A stretch of 64,000 nucleotides of DNA from Drosophila miranda (GCF_003369915.1 NW_022881603.1:24846264-24910263), one strand, 5' to 3'; positions 1-11,617 are shown, counted from the stretch's first letter. The notes: generated by a model from the letters alone, not told the origin. Numbers and translations are program-made.

Positions 1-466
1 TCAGACCAGATCCTTAAACCTACCAGGAACGATATCTATCTAGAAGCCCGCGTAGCCACTCCCTCAAAGTCCTTGTTGTCGATAGCCAGATGGAAGGATG
101 ACGATGGCTTCTTAGTTTCGGATCTTGCAAGGGGTGCGCTTCTGTCCTGCTGGGATACGAGTCTGTTTGGCTGGAATAGGACTCGGTGTGTCTCGAATTG
201 GACTCTATCTGGCGGGGGAATATCGGATACGACTCGGTAGGGTACATGAGTGAGCCGTCGTCGAGCCCACACTCATTCACTCGAACCGAAAGACCAGAAG
301 AGTGAAGTCGCTGGTAAACGATGGGGCATATCGGTGTTCACGGGCACGCAACAGGTATTCCTCGCCACCGGAGGGTGCGGCCTGTTAAAATTAAAGGATT
401 TTATTGAATTAAAGTTTAATATATTATATTATTATTATTTAAATAGAGTAATAAAATAAATAATAA
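1..466. other. Unresolved left-edge DNA
   Basis: No gene is recognised here. The - strand stays open for about 86 codons (20-280) with a Ser/Thr/Tyr-rich, loosely repeated peptide. The + strand is open from the window edge to a stop at 238-240. Positions 140-240 contain degenerate repeats of a roughly 20 bp motif built around GGACTCG, which explains the repetitive look of the predicted peptide. Positions 385-475 are AT-rich. The segment could be the edge of an upstream gene or decayed intergenic DNA; the sequence alone does not decide. Confidence 0.3.
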
Positions 467-685
467 CGTTATAAATTTACCTGGCGTGGTAAGAGGAGGG
501 GATCGCGGCATATCAGTTGGCAGCCAGAGAAGGTCCTGGCCAATAGAGCTGGAGATATTGATCCGGTACCACCCAAACGGGTAAGGCCGCCGGAGAGATT
601 TAAAGTGGGAAAATCGCCACAGCGGCGCAGGACACCGAGTAATATTCCACGGAATATCAAAATCGAGGCATATGGTTTAAATTGA
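467..685 (+). CDS. Possible terminal exon of an unidentified gene (weak)
   Basis: An open frame of about 72 codons ends at TGA 683-685. It is basic and proline-rich (a VPPKRVRPPERFKVGKSP stretch), like a conserved C-terminal tail, and an AG at 492-493 could serve as splice acceptor. No family is recognised. Against a real gene: the last 40 bases, around CACGGAATATCAAAATCGAGG-like sequence, recur at about 1003-1025 and 1432-1450 inside the degenerate repeat that follows. At least the 3' end therefore belongs to repetitive DNA. The opposite strand is also open over the same stretch. Confidence 0.2.
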   Translation, partial: RYKFTWRGKRRGSRHISWQPEKVLANRAGDIDPVPPKRVRPPERFKVGKSPQRRRTPSNIPRNIKIEAYGLN

Positions 686-839
686 CGGAGAACGGTTAAC
701 CCATTGAAAGCCAAGGGGATATTTTAATATACCGCCGAAAATAATGAAAAATTAATAACTTTAGCGCAGTTCAGGTTAAAGATATCGTGTTTTTTTAAGT
801 TCAGATGAAAGATATCTTGGATCTACAAGGGCTTCTTCA

Positions 840-1530
840 TCATACGAGACGCTATATTGTTGTTGCGGAAAACACAATCAAAGCAATCGCGTAGTAGGAA
901 AAAATTCCAGTGTTTAAAATAAGCCAGCCAAGTAGAAAATATGTTCATTATTTGCATACAATTATGTGGGAAGGTCTGATAGATCTATCTAGCTAGTAAT
1001 ATTTGACGCAATATCAAAATCGAGGAATATGTATAACAGAACATTAATTCGTCAGTATATTTACGGTTGTTTAAGCCTTGTTTTAGCTAAAATACTATAA
1101 AAGCAAGGACTAAAAACTAGCCAGTCTTGAAAAAAAATTATTCATCAACGGGCTAAAATTATGTGGTCAGAACTAAGGGTTTTAGTTAGCCAGAAGTATT
1201 AAACGGATTTCAAAAATTGAACAATATTAACGAATATCCTCTTTCGTTTTTTTGTGTGACCTATTTCGCTAAAACCTTTTTTTCTTTGACCTATTTCGCT
1301 AAAACTTTTTTTCAGACAAAATCCAATAAATGCAAGTGGTTAAAATACGCCAGTCAGGTAGAAAAATGATTCATTAATCGGATGAAATTATGTGGGCAGG
1401 ACTGAGGATTCTATTAAGTTAGTTATATTGCACGGAATATCAAATAGAATATGGAATATGGAATAGAATAGGAATATGTATAATAGAGCTTGTACTCGTC
1501 AGTATATTTATGGTATATTTTTAAAATTAA
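840..1530. repeat. Degenerate tandem repeat, about 220 bp period, three units
   Basis: Three diverged units start near 868, 1087 and 1318. Each runs in the same order: an AAAATxCAATAAAxGCAA-like start, a 'taaaataxGCCAG' block, a 'ttcatta' block, 'aaaTTATGTGGgcaG', then a 'GGAATATCAAAatcgag' and 'GTATAAcAGAaC...CGTCAGTATATTTA' tail. The tail is best preserved at 1028-1070 and 1477-1515. The units are AT-rich and non-coding. The family could not be identified; it may be a satellite-like remnant or an old mobile element just upstream of the IBTK-like gene. Confidence 0.5.
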
Positions 1531-1634
1531 ACCGTATATTTTGGTATATTTCTGAGGGTCGATAAAACTGATTTCAACTGCATATTCCACTTACTTGAAC
1601 GAATTATTGCGGCGAATTATTGTGAAATATCTGC

Positions 1635-4600
1635 ATGTCAACAGCCAAGGCCCAGGAATATGACTGCACTGCCAAGTGTACATGTCGCCAACATGGAAAC
1701 AGCACTACAGCCGCACTCACAAAGCGCTCAATCGACAATCAAAATCTGGGAGCGTTCATCTTCAAGACCTGCGGAAATTTCGCCAACATCATAGATGACC
1801 TGGTAAGGGGAGCCCTAAGTGATCGCCTATGTGTGCACTGACACTATTAAATTTCCCCAGGGCCGCTCAGCTGTGCACATGTCAGCTTCGGTGGCGCGAT
1901 ATGAGATTCTGGAGTGGCTTTTGAACCACGGAGCGTACATTAACGGACTCGATTACGAGTCTGGCAGTAGTCCCTTGCACAGGGCCTTGTACTATGGCTC
2001 CATAGACTGTGCTGTGCTTCTGCTGCGCTATGGGGCAAGTCTGGAACTGCTAGACGATGACACACGGTTTCCGCTGCAAGCCATCTGCCGCAAGTGCGAC
2101 GAAGATTTCACCACAGAGTCTCAGTGAGTCCATCCAGAGCTACATACAAGCAGTCCTAAACTAACCAATTCTGTCGCCGTGCAGGAACGATGTTCTCGTC
2201 TGGGGCTCCAATAAGAACTATAACCTCGGCATTGGCAACGAGCAGAACACCAATGCTCCTCAGGCAGTGGATTTCTTTCGGAAGTCCAACATCTGGATAG
2301 AGCAAGTAGCATTGGGAGCCTATCACAGTCTTTTTTGCGACAAGAAGGGTCATCTCTATGCCGTCGGCCATGGCAAGGGTGGACGTCTGGGCATTGGTGT
2401 GGAGAACAGCTTGCCGGCGCCGAAGCGTGTGAAGGTCTCTTCGAAGCTGAACGACGATTCCATCATGTGCATAAGTGTCTCCCGATAACACTCTCTGCTG
2501 CTCACGCGTCGTTCGCTGGTATTTGCCTGCGGCATCAACACCGACCATCAGCTGGGAGTGCGAGATGCGCCCGAGAATCTGACACAGTTCAGGGAGGTTG
2601 TCGCATTACGTGACAATGGGGCCATCGACCTGCTGCATGTGATCGCCTGCGACCAGCACTCCATTGCCTACAGCACCAAGTGTGTATACGTCTGGGGTGC
2701 CAATCAGGGGCAATTTGGCATAAGTCGCACCACAGTCATTATTATGGCGCCCACATTGGTGAGTCTTTCTATATATTTAGATGAATATAGAACGTAAACA
2801 TACAAGCCCTTGGTAATATTTCAGATAAAACTACCTGCGCGAACTTCAATCCGCTTTGTGGAAGCTAACAATGCAGCCACGGTAATTTACACAGAGGAGA
2901 AGATGATTACGTTATTTTATGGTGACAAGATTAGATACATTAAGACTCCTAAGTCAGTTTAACCTATTATTTATTCCCATATTATTATTGATGTACATGT
3001 TCTTTTCTTCAGCTACGAAGATCTCAAAAGCATTGCGGTGATAGGCGGTCATTTAAAGAGCTCCACGAAAGGATCTGCAGCAGCCCTAAAGCTATTGATG
3101 CTCACTGAGACGAATGTGGTGTTCCTGTGGTACGAGAATACACAGCAATTTTACAGGTGAGTTATTCCGGATCCCTAATAACCTTTAACCACACAACAAT
3201 TATCCTTCCAGGTGTAATTTTTCGCCAATACGCCTGCCTGAGATTAAAAAGATACTGTACAAGTGCAATCAAGTCCTAATACTATCTTTGGACGGCTGCG
3301 TCTATCGCGGCAAGTGCAATCAGATAGCCGTGCCAGCCGTCATGCTGGAAGAGAAATCCAAGCCCAATATGGATATATGGCACAACAACGATCAGAATCG
3401 CACGGAGATTTCAAGAGAGCATGTGATCCGCATCGAGCTGCAGCGTTTCCCAATATTGATCGTGCTACCGATATCTTTTGCGACGAGAGCTTCTCCTCGT
3501 TCGCCGTGCTGCAAGAGTCTCTTATGAAGTACTTCCGCAAGCCCCCACTGCCACGCAGGGAGCAAGAAGCTCTACCATGAAACCTGCGAATCGGATGCCG
3601 TGCACGATGTCGTCTTCCATGTGGATGGGGAGCGCTTTGCGGCCCACAAGTTTATCCTGTATAGTCGCGCACCAGGCCTCAGGGAGCTCACTCGCATCTA
3701 CTTGGACAAGGATGTCTATCTAAATTATGAAAATCTCACGGGGAAGATGTTTGAGCTGATCCTAAAGTATATCTACACCAGTTACTGGCCAGCAGAGGAT
3801 GGTAAGTCGAAATTTATTCTGCATGGGAAAGCTTTTTTAAATGCTGTGTTCCTTCTTTTAGATATCGACTGCATCCAGGAGAGTCTGGGACCCGCCAACC
3901 CTCGGGAGCGAAGTCGAGCCTGCGAAATGTTTATCCCTCACTTGGAGATGTTTCAATTGGTCGATCTAGCCAGATACTTGCAGAGCTACGTACGAGATAA
4001 TCAATTTCCCATACCTAGTACCCGGCAGCGTTTCAATCGGCTGCATCGCTCAGACTATCCAGAGGTCTACGATGTGCGAATCGTGTGCGAGGATTCGAAG
4101 GTTCTGGAGGCCCATAAATGCATGCTGGTGTCACGCTTGGAGTACTTTCAAATGATGTTCACGACCTCGCGGGCCGAGCGCACTACAGTCAACATGGAGG
4201 GTGTGCCCGCTGAGTACATGGAGCCAGTCCTGGACTATCTATACAGCCTGGATACAGAGGCATTCTGCAAGCAGAACTATACGGAAACCTTTCTCTACAA
4301 CATGGTCACGTTCTGCGATCAGTACTTCATTGAATCGCTGCAGAACGTTTGCGAATCGCTTATTCTAGGCAAGATCAGCATACGGAAGTGCGGCGAGATG
4401 TTGGACTTTGCCGCGATGTACAACTGCAAGCTGCTGCACAAGGGATGCATGGACTTCATCTGCCACAACCTGGCCAGAGTTCTCTGCTACCGCAGCATCG
4501 AACAGTGCGATGAGGCGACTCTCAAATGCCTTAACGACCATTACCGTAAGATGTTCTCCAATGTCTTCGACTACCGCCAGATCACGCCCTTCTCGGAGGC

Positions 4601-5581
4601 CATAGAAGATGAACTGCTGCTTAGTTTTGTCGTTGACTGCGATATTGACCTGGACTATCGAATGGACCCGGTTTGTGTGCCGTACTGTTACTTCCCCTAA
4701 ATATCTCTTTTCTTTTTCAGGAAACAAAGCTAAAAGCGGCAGCTGAGCTTAAGCAGAAGGACTTGCGGAGGCAAGACGCCCGTCACTACTACGAACAGCA
4801 GGCCATATCCAGCATGATGAGATCGCTGAGCGTAAGTGAGTCTGCCTCTGGCCCTGAGGCGACTACCGGACCGCACCGACCGGACCGGAAAGCACTCGAA
4901 GCGAGGGCAAGAACTGGTCTCGTGTGGTGGACAAAAAGGAACAGAAACGAAAGCTAGCCGACACTGCCCTGAAAGTGAACAACACACTTAAGCTGGAAGA
5001 GCCACCGAGGCCAGAGCTAGAGGTCATTGAAAGGGCTCCCATTAAGGAACAAACGCCACCGCCAACCTCCCCTGCAGAAGAGACCAGTACGCCGCTGAGT
5101 AAGAGCTACAATCTGGATCTCAGCTCCCTGACGCCCCTGTCGCAGAAACTGTCGCAGAAGCAACGGAAACGGCTGTCCTCCGAATTGAAGAGCTGGCGTT
5201 CGCCTCTGGTGGAGCAAGAGCCCACCACTCCTGTGGTTGTGCCGAATGCCTGGGGCTTGCCACCCGCCACTCCGTCGAGTAGTTCCTTTAGCGACTCACC
5301 AGCAACAGGCAGCCTTTCGGACCCCACCTCCTTTGCCAATATGATGCGAGGCCAAGCGGCTGCCGCAAAGTTTCTCGAGGATCCTCGCCGATGAGCGACG
5401 ACAGCGGGAGTCCTTCGAAAGGATGCGGAACAAGTCACTGGCCCACACACAGATCGAGGAGACAGCCATTGCCGAGTTGCGTGAATTTTACAACGTGGAT
5501 AATACCGATGACGAGACAATAACCATTGAACGCAAGTCCAGACCCACAGGCATCAACTTCAGTACTTGGTTGAAGCACTGA
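1635..5581 (+). pseudogene. IBTK: IBTK-like gene (ankyrin, RCC1, tandem BTB), full-length but broken
   Basis: This is the ortholog of inhibitor of Bruton tyrosine kinase, in other animals a substrate adaptor of cullin-3 ubiquitin ligases. The ATG at 1635 follows a stop-rich leader and opens onto the family's Cys-rich start. Exons inferred from splice sites: 1635-1802, 1861-2123, 2185-2758, 2825-2952, 3012-3155, about 3212-3801, 3862-4670, 4721-5581. Domain order matches the family: ankyrin repeats (exon 2), RCC1 blades with GGRLGIG and QLGV-type motifs (exon 3), BTB1 (about 3590-4000), BTB2 plus BACK-like helices (4030-4640), then a Ser/Pro-rich tail containing SQKQRKRLS and PNAWGLP. Lesions seen: nonsense TAA 2486-2488 (a CAA codon in context), a 1-base loss near 3446 with the frame regained near 3575 (stop 3525-3527 between them), an 11-base insertion near 4875 absent from the other copies, and an extra G at about 5379 shared by all three copies that truncates the last 65 or so codons. 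It converges on Nox. Confidence 0.85.
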
Positions 5582-6122
5582 ATGTGGTATATCACATATC
5601 ACCCCTGAGGCTTCTGTCTAGTCGGATATTTAGTGATCAGAATTAGTCGCCCAAAGGAAAGGAACGTTTTCTAATGTGCATTTTAATTTGTATTTTATTA
5701 GAGTGTCCGTATTGTAATTTTAGTTGTAACTGCTCTTGAAGATTAGTAAGAATGTGCCGTCAATCAAATGTAGAACTCGGAGCCACCTGGAAAGGGGCGC
5801 ATAATGTACTGGCTGGAACTTGGGTGCAATCAGAGGACGACACATCGAGTAACAAACTTTATTGTATGAGTATATAGATATACATACCTATATGTATGCG
5901 GATACAGATATTTACAAGCTGTGGGGGACACATTCAACAGATGAGACAACAACAACATATGACGAATAAATAGCCATCTAAGCTTCGCTAACCGAACCGT
6001 ACCCGAAAATAAAACACGTTGCTTATGCAAATGAGATAGCAATGGAGGGACAGATCAATGGACACAATGGACAGAGAGAACCACAGAGACGGATAGGGAG
6101 AGAGAGAGGTGGGATGGCTTCT
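5582..6122. other. Convergent 3' flanks of IBTK and Nox (unit A)
   Basis: About 540 bp separate the IBTK stop from the Nox stop. The stretch is AT-rich, has no conserved reading frame, and presumably holds both 3' UTRs and polyadenylation sites. The same spacer is repeated in units B (12900-16993, interrupted by a retroelement) and C (23549-24089). A short AT-rich run with TATATGTATG lies around 5880-5900; its counterpart in unit B is where the LTR retrotransposon landed. Confidence 0.6.
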
Positions 6123-9100
6123 TCAGAAGCACTCCTTACGAAATGAGAACCCGTACTGATCGCACTTGTAGCGCAGCGTCTTGGCCAGCTGCGGGGGACC
6201 GCAGTAGAAGACAGTCACCTTGCCCTTTTGCTGTGCCTGCAGTTGCTTGAACACCTTGTCCCAGTTGGGGCGTCCTGCATTTGTGCGTGTCTTCAAACCC
6301 GTGATAAGATCCCGCTTGCCCTGATATAGAAAATAGGTGAATTTTAATAGATTGAATAGCAACTGATATGCTTTACGGATATTACCTTCTCGTGGAGCAG
6401 ATCCAGTGCTAGCTGAAGACCCCTTTCATGTCGGTCCTCTGCAGGGCACTTGTGATGTACATATGCATGTCCAGGAAACTATAAAACGCAAACCCATCAG
6501 CAAATCTCTAGGAAAGAAAAATATTTCTGGGCCTACCGTTCCTTGGCGCCGCCTAGCTCCGCCTGCTCAATCTCCAGCTGGGAGAGAAGATTCACAAACC
6601 ACTCGAAGGATCGCTGATCGCGGTTGATCCAGAAAAAGTCCACCCTCCGCAGATTCATCACAGACTTGGGGATCTCACTAGCTCACTCAAATTGGCAGCG
6701 TGGACAGCTGTGCCGCGCCTTCCAGTAGCGGTGCATGATGGACTGCAAAATGGAGGCGAAGGGTGTGACACCGATCCCGGTGCCGATGAGCACCGCATGC
6801 TGGGCCCCAAAGATGTGGCTCGAGGGAGCACCGTACGGGCCGTCAATGAAGATCTAAGAGCGTATGGGAACACGGGGCGAAACAGAGAAGTTGGCAAATG
6901 AGATCGGGTAAGTCCCCAGGCCGAGTGGCTGAGTATGTGTGTATGTTGGTGTGACCCAAACCTCCATGACGCCCTCATCGAGTGTGACATTGCTACCGCT
7001 GTTAGTTGTGGAGCTACCGCCTCCACCTCCACCTCCGCCGCCTCGGTTGGTTAGGGATGTGGACAAAGTGCGGAGGAATGTGGGACGCCGCAGAATGGAT
7101 TTTCTGCTGCTCGTACACGTTTGGTTGCTGTCCTTTTTGGTCGAGTGGATGATTGTTAGATTCAGGTGGCAGATCTGTTAGTTCTACGGCTCTTCGCTAC
7201 GGCAACATACCTCGAGTGGCTTGCACACGACATCCGCTGTCAGGCTGAGCCTGGTCGTATGAAGCCTGTCGCTGGACTCCGCCTTGGCAAGCTGCCCCTG
7301 TTCCGCCCTGCTGGCCGGACTACCGCTGTTCTCCGGCGCAATCGTCAGCTGGGACTGCGACTCGTGCTCCTCCATGCTGGGCGTCTTGAAGGCGATGATG
7401 GTGGGCTTGTTGCGCATGTACCGGAAGGTCTGGGCCAGCGACTTGTTCTGCGGACTGAGATACGCCAGGCCCACGCTGTTGTTGCGGGCACGGCGCACCC
7501 GTTTGTCATCGAAAGTACGCTCCGACTCCGAACGGCCCAGGGCACGAAGACTTCGAAGAGAAAGATGGGGTTACTGATTATTCTGGCTGGATCTGGCGGC
7601 AGCGGATATACTTACGCCTTGAGTCGGCTGCGCTTCTTGATCTTTACGCTGAACCTCCCGGATCCTCGCGCTCACCGTCGCTGATGAAGGATCCGTTAAC
7701 CATGCCCGTCGGACTGGGCTTACCCTTCGGCTCACCTGGCTCTTTCCGGGAGAAGGTTCGCTGCAGGTTTTTCTTGATGCTCCGGATGCGATTCACGCCC
7801 GTGGTTTGGGCGGGATCCGGTGCTTGGGGACTGAAGGCCACGAGCTTGCGATGCTGACGAGGAGGTCGCACCGGCGGCTTTGCCTGTCCCACCATGTTTC
7901 GGGCCAGGAAATCTGTTTGCGGAGTAGACGTGGTGGTGGCCATGTCTCCGTTCAGCGCGGGATTTCGTGCCTCGTTGAGGAGCATGAAGCTGGGCGTGGG
8001 AATGGCGTGCATGTGCTGGCCCACTTCGCTCTTGTGCAGCTTCTGCTGCTCGCTCTCGAAGTAGCGGTAGAGGCGGTTGGTCCACTCGCCCACTGTACGG
8101 ATGTGTAGCCACTTGTAGTCCTTCTGCTCGGGCGCGGAGCTGATGGTGAACGGGTGCCACTCGTAGTTGGCGATGGCGGGAATGTTCACGAACACATAGT
8201 CGCCGGGGCGGAAGTTGAAGTTGAACGGCCGCTTGATGACCAGATGGATTACTTTGGAAGGCAGTAGCAGGCCGGAGCTGATATAGGTTTTGCCGTGCTC
8301 GCCCCGCATCCACACGTAGCGCAGCACCCGCTCCACGATGTAGACGAGACCCGGCAGCAGGAACCACTTCCAGAAGTTGGGCCCGTGGAACAGGGTGAGT
8401 ATCCAAAAGGGGACGTACAGGTGCGTCCAGTAGAAGACCTCGAAGCTGCCCTTGCGCCGCACGAACGGCTGCGAGCACACGAACATCACCACGAGGATGG
8501 CCAGCAGGGCGACGCCCGTGGGATTGGCGCAGCCCGGAATCAGTCTAAACAGGCCCGGCCGATCCGTCAGTAGCCACTCCCCGATCGTGTAGTGCCCGGC
8601 GTTGATGTTGGGGTCGTTGATCACGATGATGGAGAAGTTGAACAGATGCATGATCGTGTGCACCAGGCTGAGAACCGAAATTGTGATCCCCGTCAGCTTG
8701 TGCAGGTAGACATGGTGGTCCAGCGGCAGATACGAAGACAATCCCCGTCCCCTGAGATACGTTAGGGAGTGCCGCAGCATCAGCACCAGGACCCATGCAC
8801 AGTTGAAGTTTAGGCATTGTCCTACAAGGAGTTTGAAGATGGGACGCTGAAGGTCGTAAGAATCGGAGGTTACAAGGGCCTACGACTACTCACCGCAGGC
8901 TCTGGCTATGATGACGAAGCCATTGCTGGCCCGGTACTGGATGGCACGTGAGATGAACAGGCAGAGATTTACGGCTATGTAAAAGAAGAGGTACGTGACA
9001 AAAACCTGGTTGTTCTTCATGTAGGCCAGCGTCAGCTGGTGAGGTATCGTGTTCCACAGCCTGCCAGTGCCCGCCGGACGATCCTCAGCCACGGGCACCA

Positions 9101-10753
9101 GCCAGCGATCGATCCTATCAGATGGGAATCATTCAATTTAGAGTCTCTTTTTCTTTTCTAGAGCTTACGTTATACTGAGGTTCTCCAGGAGACCACCGTG
9201 TTTGTTAAGTTGATTTTTGAGTGCCTCGTAAGTGATCTCGCCGCTGTTGTGGGGATCCGCATCCTCGAACATGGCGCTGGTGAGGTCTTCGATCTGATCT
9301 TCGGAGAACTCCATGCCATTCTCCTTGATGCAGTGACGTATCACATCGTGCAGCTCCTTGTGCTGAATGAGGCCATCGCCTACGAAGGATGGATATGGAT
9401 GCGATTAACTGTGGATCCTCATCGGATCCCTACCATCGCTCAACTTACCATCTATGTCGTAGACCTTGAACAAGAAGCGTATCTTATCATCGGCCGACTG
9501 TCCCGAGAACTGATGTATGGCATCAATGAACTCCTGCAGCGAAATGGAGCCGGAGTTGTCCTTGACAAATATTAGAAAGACCCGCTCCGTGAAGAAGGGC
9601 TATCCACACACGAGAAAGAGAGTTTGTTAGCCTGAAGGTATTTATGGAATACACCACTCTAAACCCACATTCTTGGAGGTGACAATCTTCTGGAACTCCT
9701 CGCGGCGAATCTCCTGCTCGTTGCCGACGGTGTTGCGGAACAGGTGCTCCAGGCGGGCCAGAGAGCTCTTGTCGAAGCCGGTCCGCGGCCGGGAGATGGT
9801 CAGATGCGATATAAACTCCATTACCTGATTGGTGGAAATGAGATTGGTCCCATCCATGTCTATCAGGCGATACAACTGGTCCAGTATCTAGGATTAGTGG
9901 TGGATTAGTGAATGTCGATGGCTGTACACCTGCTGTGGGGGCTATCACTTACTCCGCGCTTATGCCAGATGTCGCGGAAGTTCTTGAAGCTACCTCTGCC
10001 GTTCACCCCGCAGATCACATAGGCTACCGATTCGATCTGCTCGGCAAAGTCCATCTGACGGTCGTCGCTGTAACCAGAGTCCAGAGAGATCGATCTCAGT
10101 ATTACCATTAACGATACCCAATACCATGGCCCCCATCTCCCCATGGCCTGCTCCCGATCTCCTCTCCCGCTGTTGGGCTGCACGCGCTATATTTGTATTT
10201 GAATGACTTCATTACGACAGGCAGCCAATGACAGTTTCTGGCGCAGTCTCAGTCTTGGTCTTGGTCTTAGTCCCAGCTCCATTCCCATTCCCAGTCGCAA
10301 TCGCAGCTTTAGCTCTAGTCTTAGTCTCAGTCTCAGTCTCAGTGCCAGCTTTAGCTGTTGCTGTTGCTGTCGAGGCATGCGGACTATGTTAGCTGTTGTA
10401 TATGCTAACATACAACACAGATAGCATCGCCATTGGCGATGCCATCGTACGGCAGACTACGCAGTGCGTGTGTGTGGAGTCGAGTGGAGTGGACAGCCTG
10501 CATGGCTTACCATTTTTTACTCCTCGCCTTTTTGCTGGCAAGCGAGCTAATTGTTTTGGCACCGTCACAGCACCGATCCGTGGAAGGAGGCGGAGACAGA
10601 AAACAGGGCACAGGGAGATCTAACTGCGAGTAAAGCTAAAATCCCAAAAAAAACTTACGTTAAACGCCCCTTGATATGCTCGATCCAGCGGTCTTGTAGA
10701 AGATAACCATGCCGTTCGAGATCGAAAAGCTGGAAGAGCTTTTGCTGGAATTC
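6123..10753 (-). pseudogene. Nox: Nox (NADPH oxidase, EF-hand type), headless copy A
   Basis: Nox of this type is a calcium-activated membrane flavocytochrome that passes electrons from NADPH through FAD and two haems to oxygen. Exons inferred (5' to 3'): 10659-10753, 9953-10067, 9669-9887, 9449-9599, 9169-9379, 8894-9114, 7616-8821, 7211-7550, 6962-7174, 6537-6853, 6386-6478, 6123-6320. Seen: EF-hand-like exons (DADPHNSGEIT), two pairs of haem-ligand histidines in membrane segments (HKLTG...LVHTIMH and YWTHL...FHGP), the FAD motif HPFTISS, NADPH motifs DGPYG and GTGIGVTPF, and a C-terminal Phe. Lesions: TGA replaces a Trp codon at 6683-6685; a 4-base deletion near 6422 shifts the frame (units B and C keep CACCG there); one EF-hand loop reads FVKDNSGS where C has FDKDNSGS; one Leu is lost from YWTHLLY. 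It also carries the main-exon frameshift common to all copies. The N-terminal exon is absent. Confidence 0.9.
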
Positions 10754-11411
10754 CTGTAAGCAGATCCGAGAAACAAGTTGTAAAATAATGAATTTATGTG
10801 TCCAGTTTGCCAGTGAGTTCCCCCATCCCTATCCCCATCCGCATCTCCATCCCCATCTAAATCTCCAGTTCGAGCCAAGTGTTAATTAATTTATGAGCAT
10901 TTGTTTATGGCCCGCACGTGAAGATTTATACTCGTTCCAGTGTTTACACTGGAATCGGATTGAGATCGAGAGAGAAAGATACTGCCATTTCCACTTGTAT
11001 AGCATCGTAATGAGCATAATCCAAACTATTCTCGGTTCATACGATCCCACGGCGCACTCAACTATGCGGCAGTGATGGTGATGAATGTTTTGCATAAATT
11101 ATCCGCTTATTAATATTTTAATGAAATTCGATCGCACGATCATGAGCGCCCAGCACTGTCTGCACATCGAAGATAGAGCAGCCGGTTTGCATTTGGTCAC
11201 CGATGATCGCCCCTCGAAGAGGAGTCCCAAAGATGATGATGAAAAATGTGCATATTTAACGGATGAGCTCTGGGGGATCGCGCCGCGGCGATGACTGGTT
11301 GGACAGCTTTCGGGGAGCCCATAATACGAAATACAGACGAAACGAAACACAAAGCACGAAAGTAAACACAACACACAAAAAATGTAAGCCCATCGAGAGA
11401 GACACAAATCA
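10754..11411. other. Nox intron sequence in unit A, nothing recognised
   Basis: This is the 5' part of the intron that in the ancestral gene led to the Nox N-terminal exon. It holds a CCCCATCC-type repeat (10825-10858) and otherwise ordinary intronic DNA; small open frames on both strands show no family features. The same sequence occurs in units B and C, with a 22 bp insertion specific to unit C near 28897. A hexameric AGTCTC/AGTCTT microsatellite lies in the preceding intron (10232-10345) in A and C. It is deleted in B, where about 300 bp are missing. Confidence 0.5.
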
Positions 11412-11617
11412 AACGAGAGGGAACGTTGTGAGTTACTGCGGACACCGCAACTCTACAGTTATACCCGATACTAAGTCAGTATGGCTCTCCTCCGGCAGAC
11501 GCCGCTAATATTAAACGACGCGACAAAGAGTGCGTGCGAGAGAGACAGAAAATTAGTCTGAGCGTGACGTCGGGCGCTGCGTAACAACTGCAAATTGATT
11601 TGTTCCTATTGGCTATA
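11412..11617 (-). mobile_element. DINE-1/Helitron end fragment at the A/B junction
   Basis: About 205 bp of one end of the DINE-1 element that is complete in unit C (29437-30557). It includes the AACGAG edge, a short hairpin (GTTGCGG/CCGCAGCAAC region read on the other strand), the subterminal TATACCCGATACT block and the GAGAGAGACAG-containing stretch. It stops at TTCCTATTGGCTATA, where IBTK coding sequence of unit B begins. The five bases CTATA belong to both sides. Confidence 0.9.

Larger units (their letters stand above)
4239..11612. repeat. Tandem unit A of the IBTK-Nox triplication
   Basis: First copy of a directly repeated segment of 7,374 bp. It starts inside BTB2 coding sequence of the IBTK-like gene (CTATACAGCCTGG at 4239) and ends inside a DINE-1 element in what was a Nox intron (TTCCTATTGG just before 11613). 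Units B and C follow directly in the same orientation and are nearly identical in coding and non-coding parts, so this is a DNA-level duplication and not retroposition. Unit A lacks a roughly 28 bp intronic stretch near 10464 (between GACTACGCAG and GTGCGTGTGTG) that B and C keep. Confidence 0.93.

Noticed and set aside
3600-4700. A single 366-codon IBTK frame spanning 3802-3861 and ending at 4700
   Set aside because: The stretch 3802-3861 has GTAAGT and a pyrimidine-rich TTTTAG border and reads as a non-conserved insert, so it is an intron. The stop at 4700 lies inside the next intron.
7166-7684. A 172-codon + strand frame opposite Nox, repeated in all units
   Set aside because: Antisense to Nox exons and intron with low-complexity, GC-driven composition. 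Its conservation among units is explained by recent duplication.
10187-10424. Leu/Arg-rich and Ser-rich frames on both strands
   Set aside because: Produced by the AGTCTC/AGTCTT microsatellite in a Nox intron; absent from unit B.
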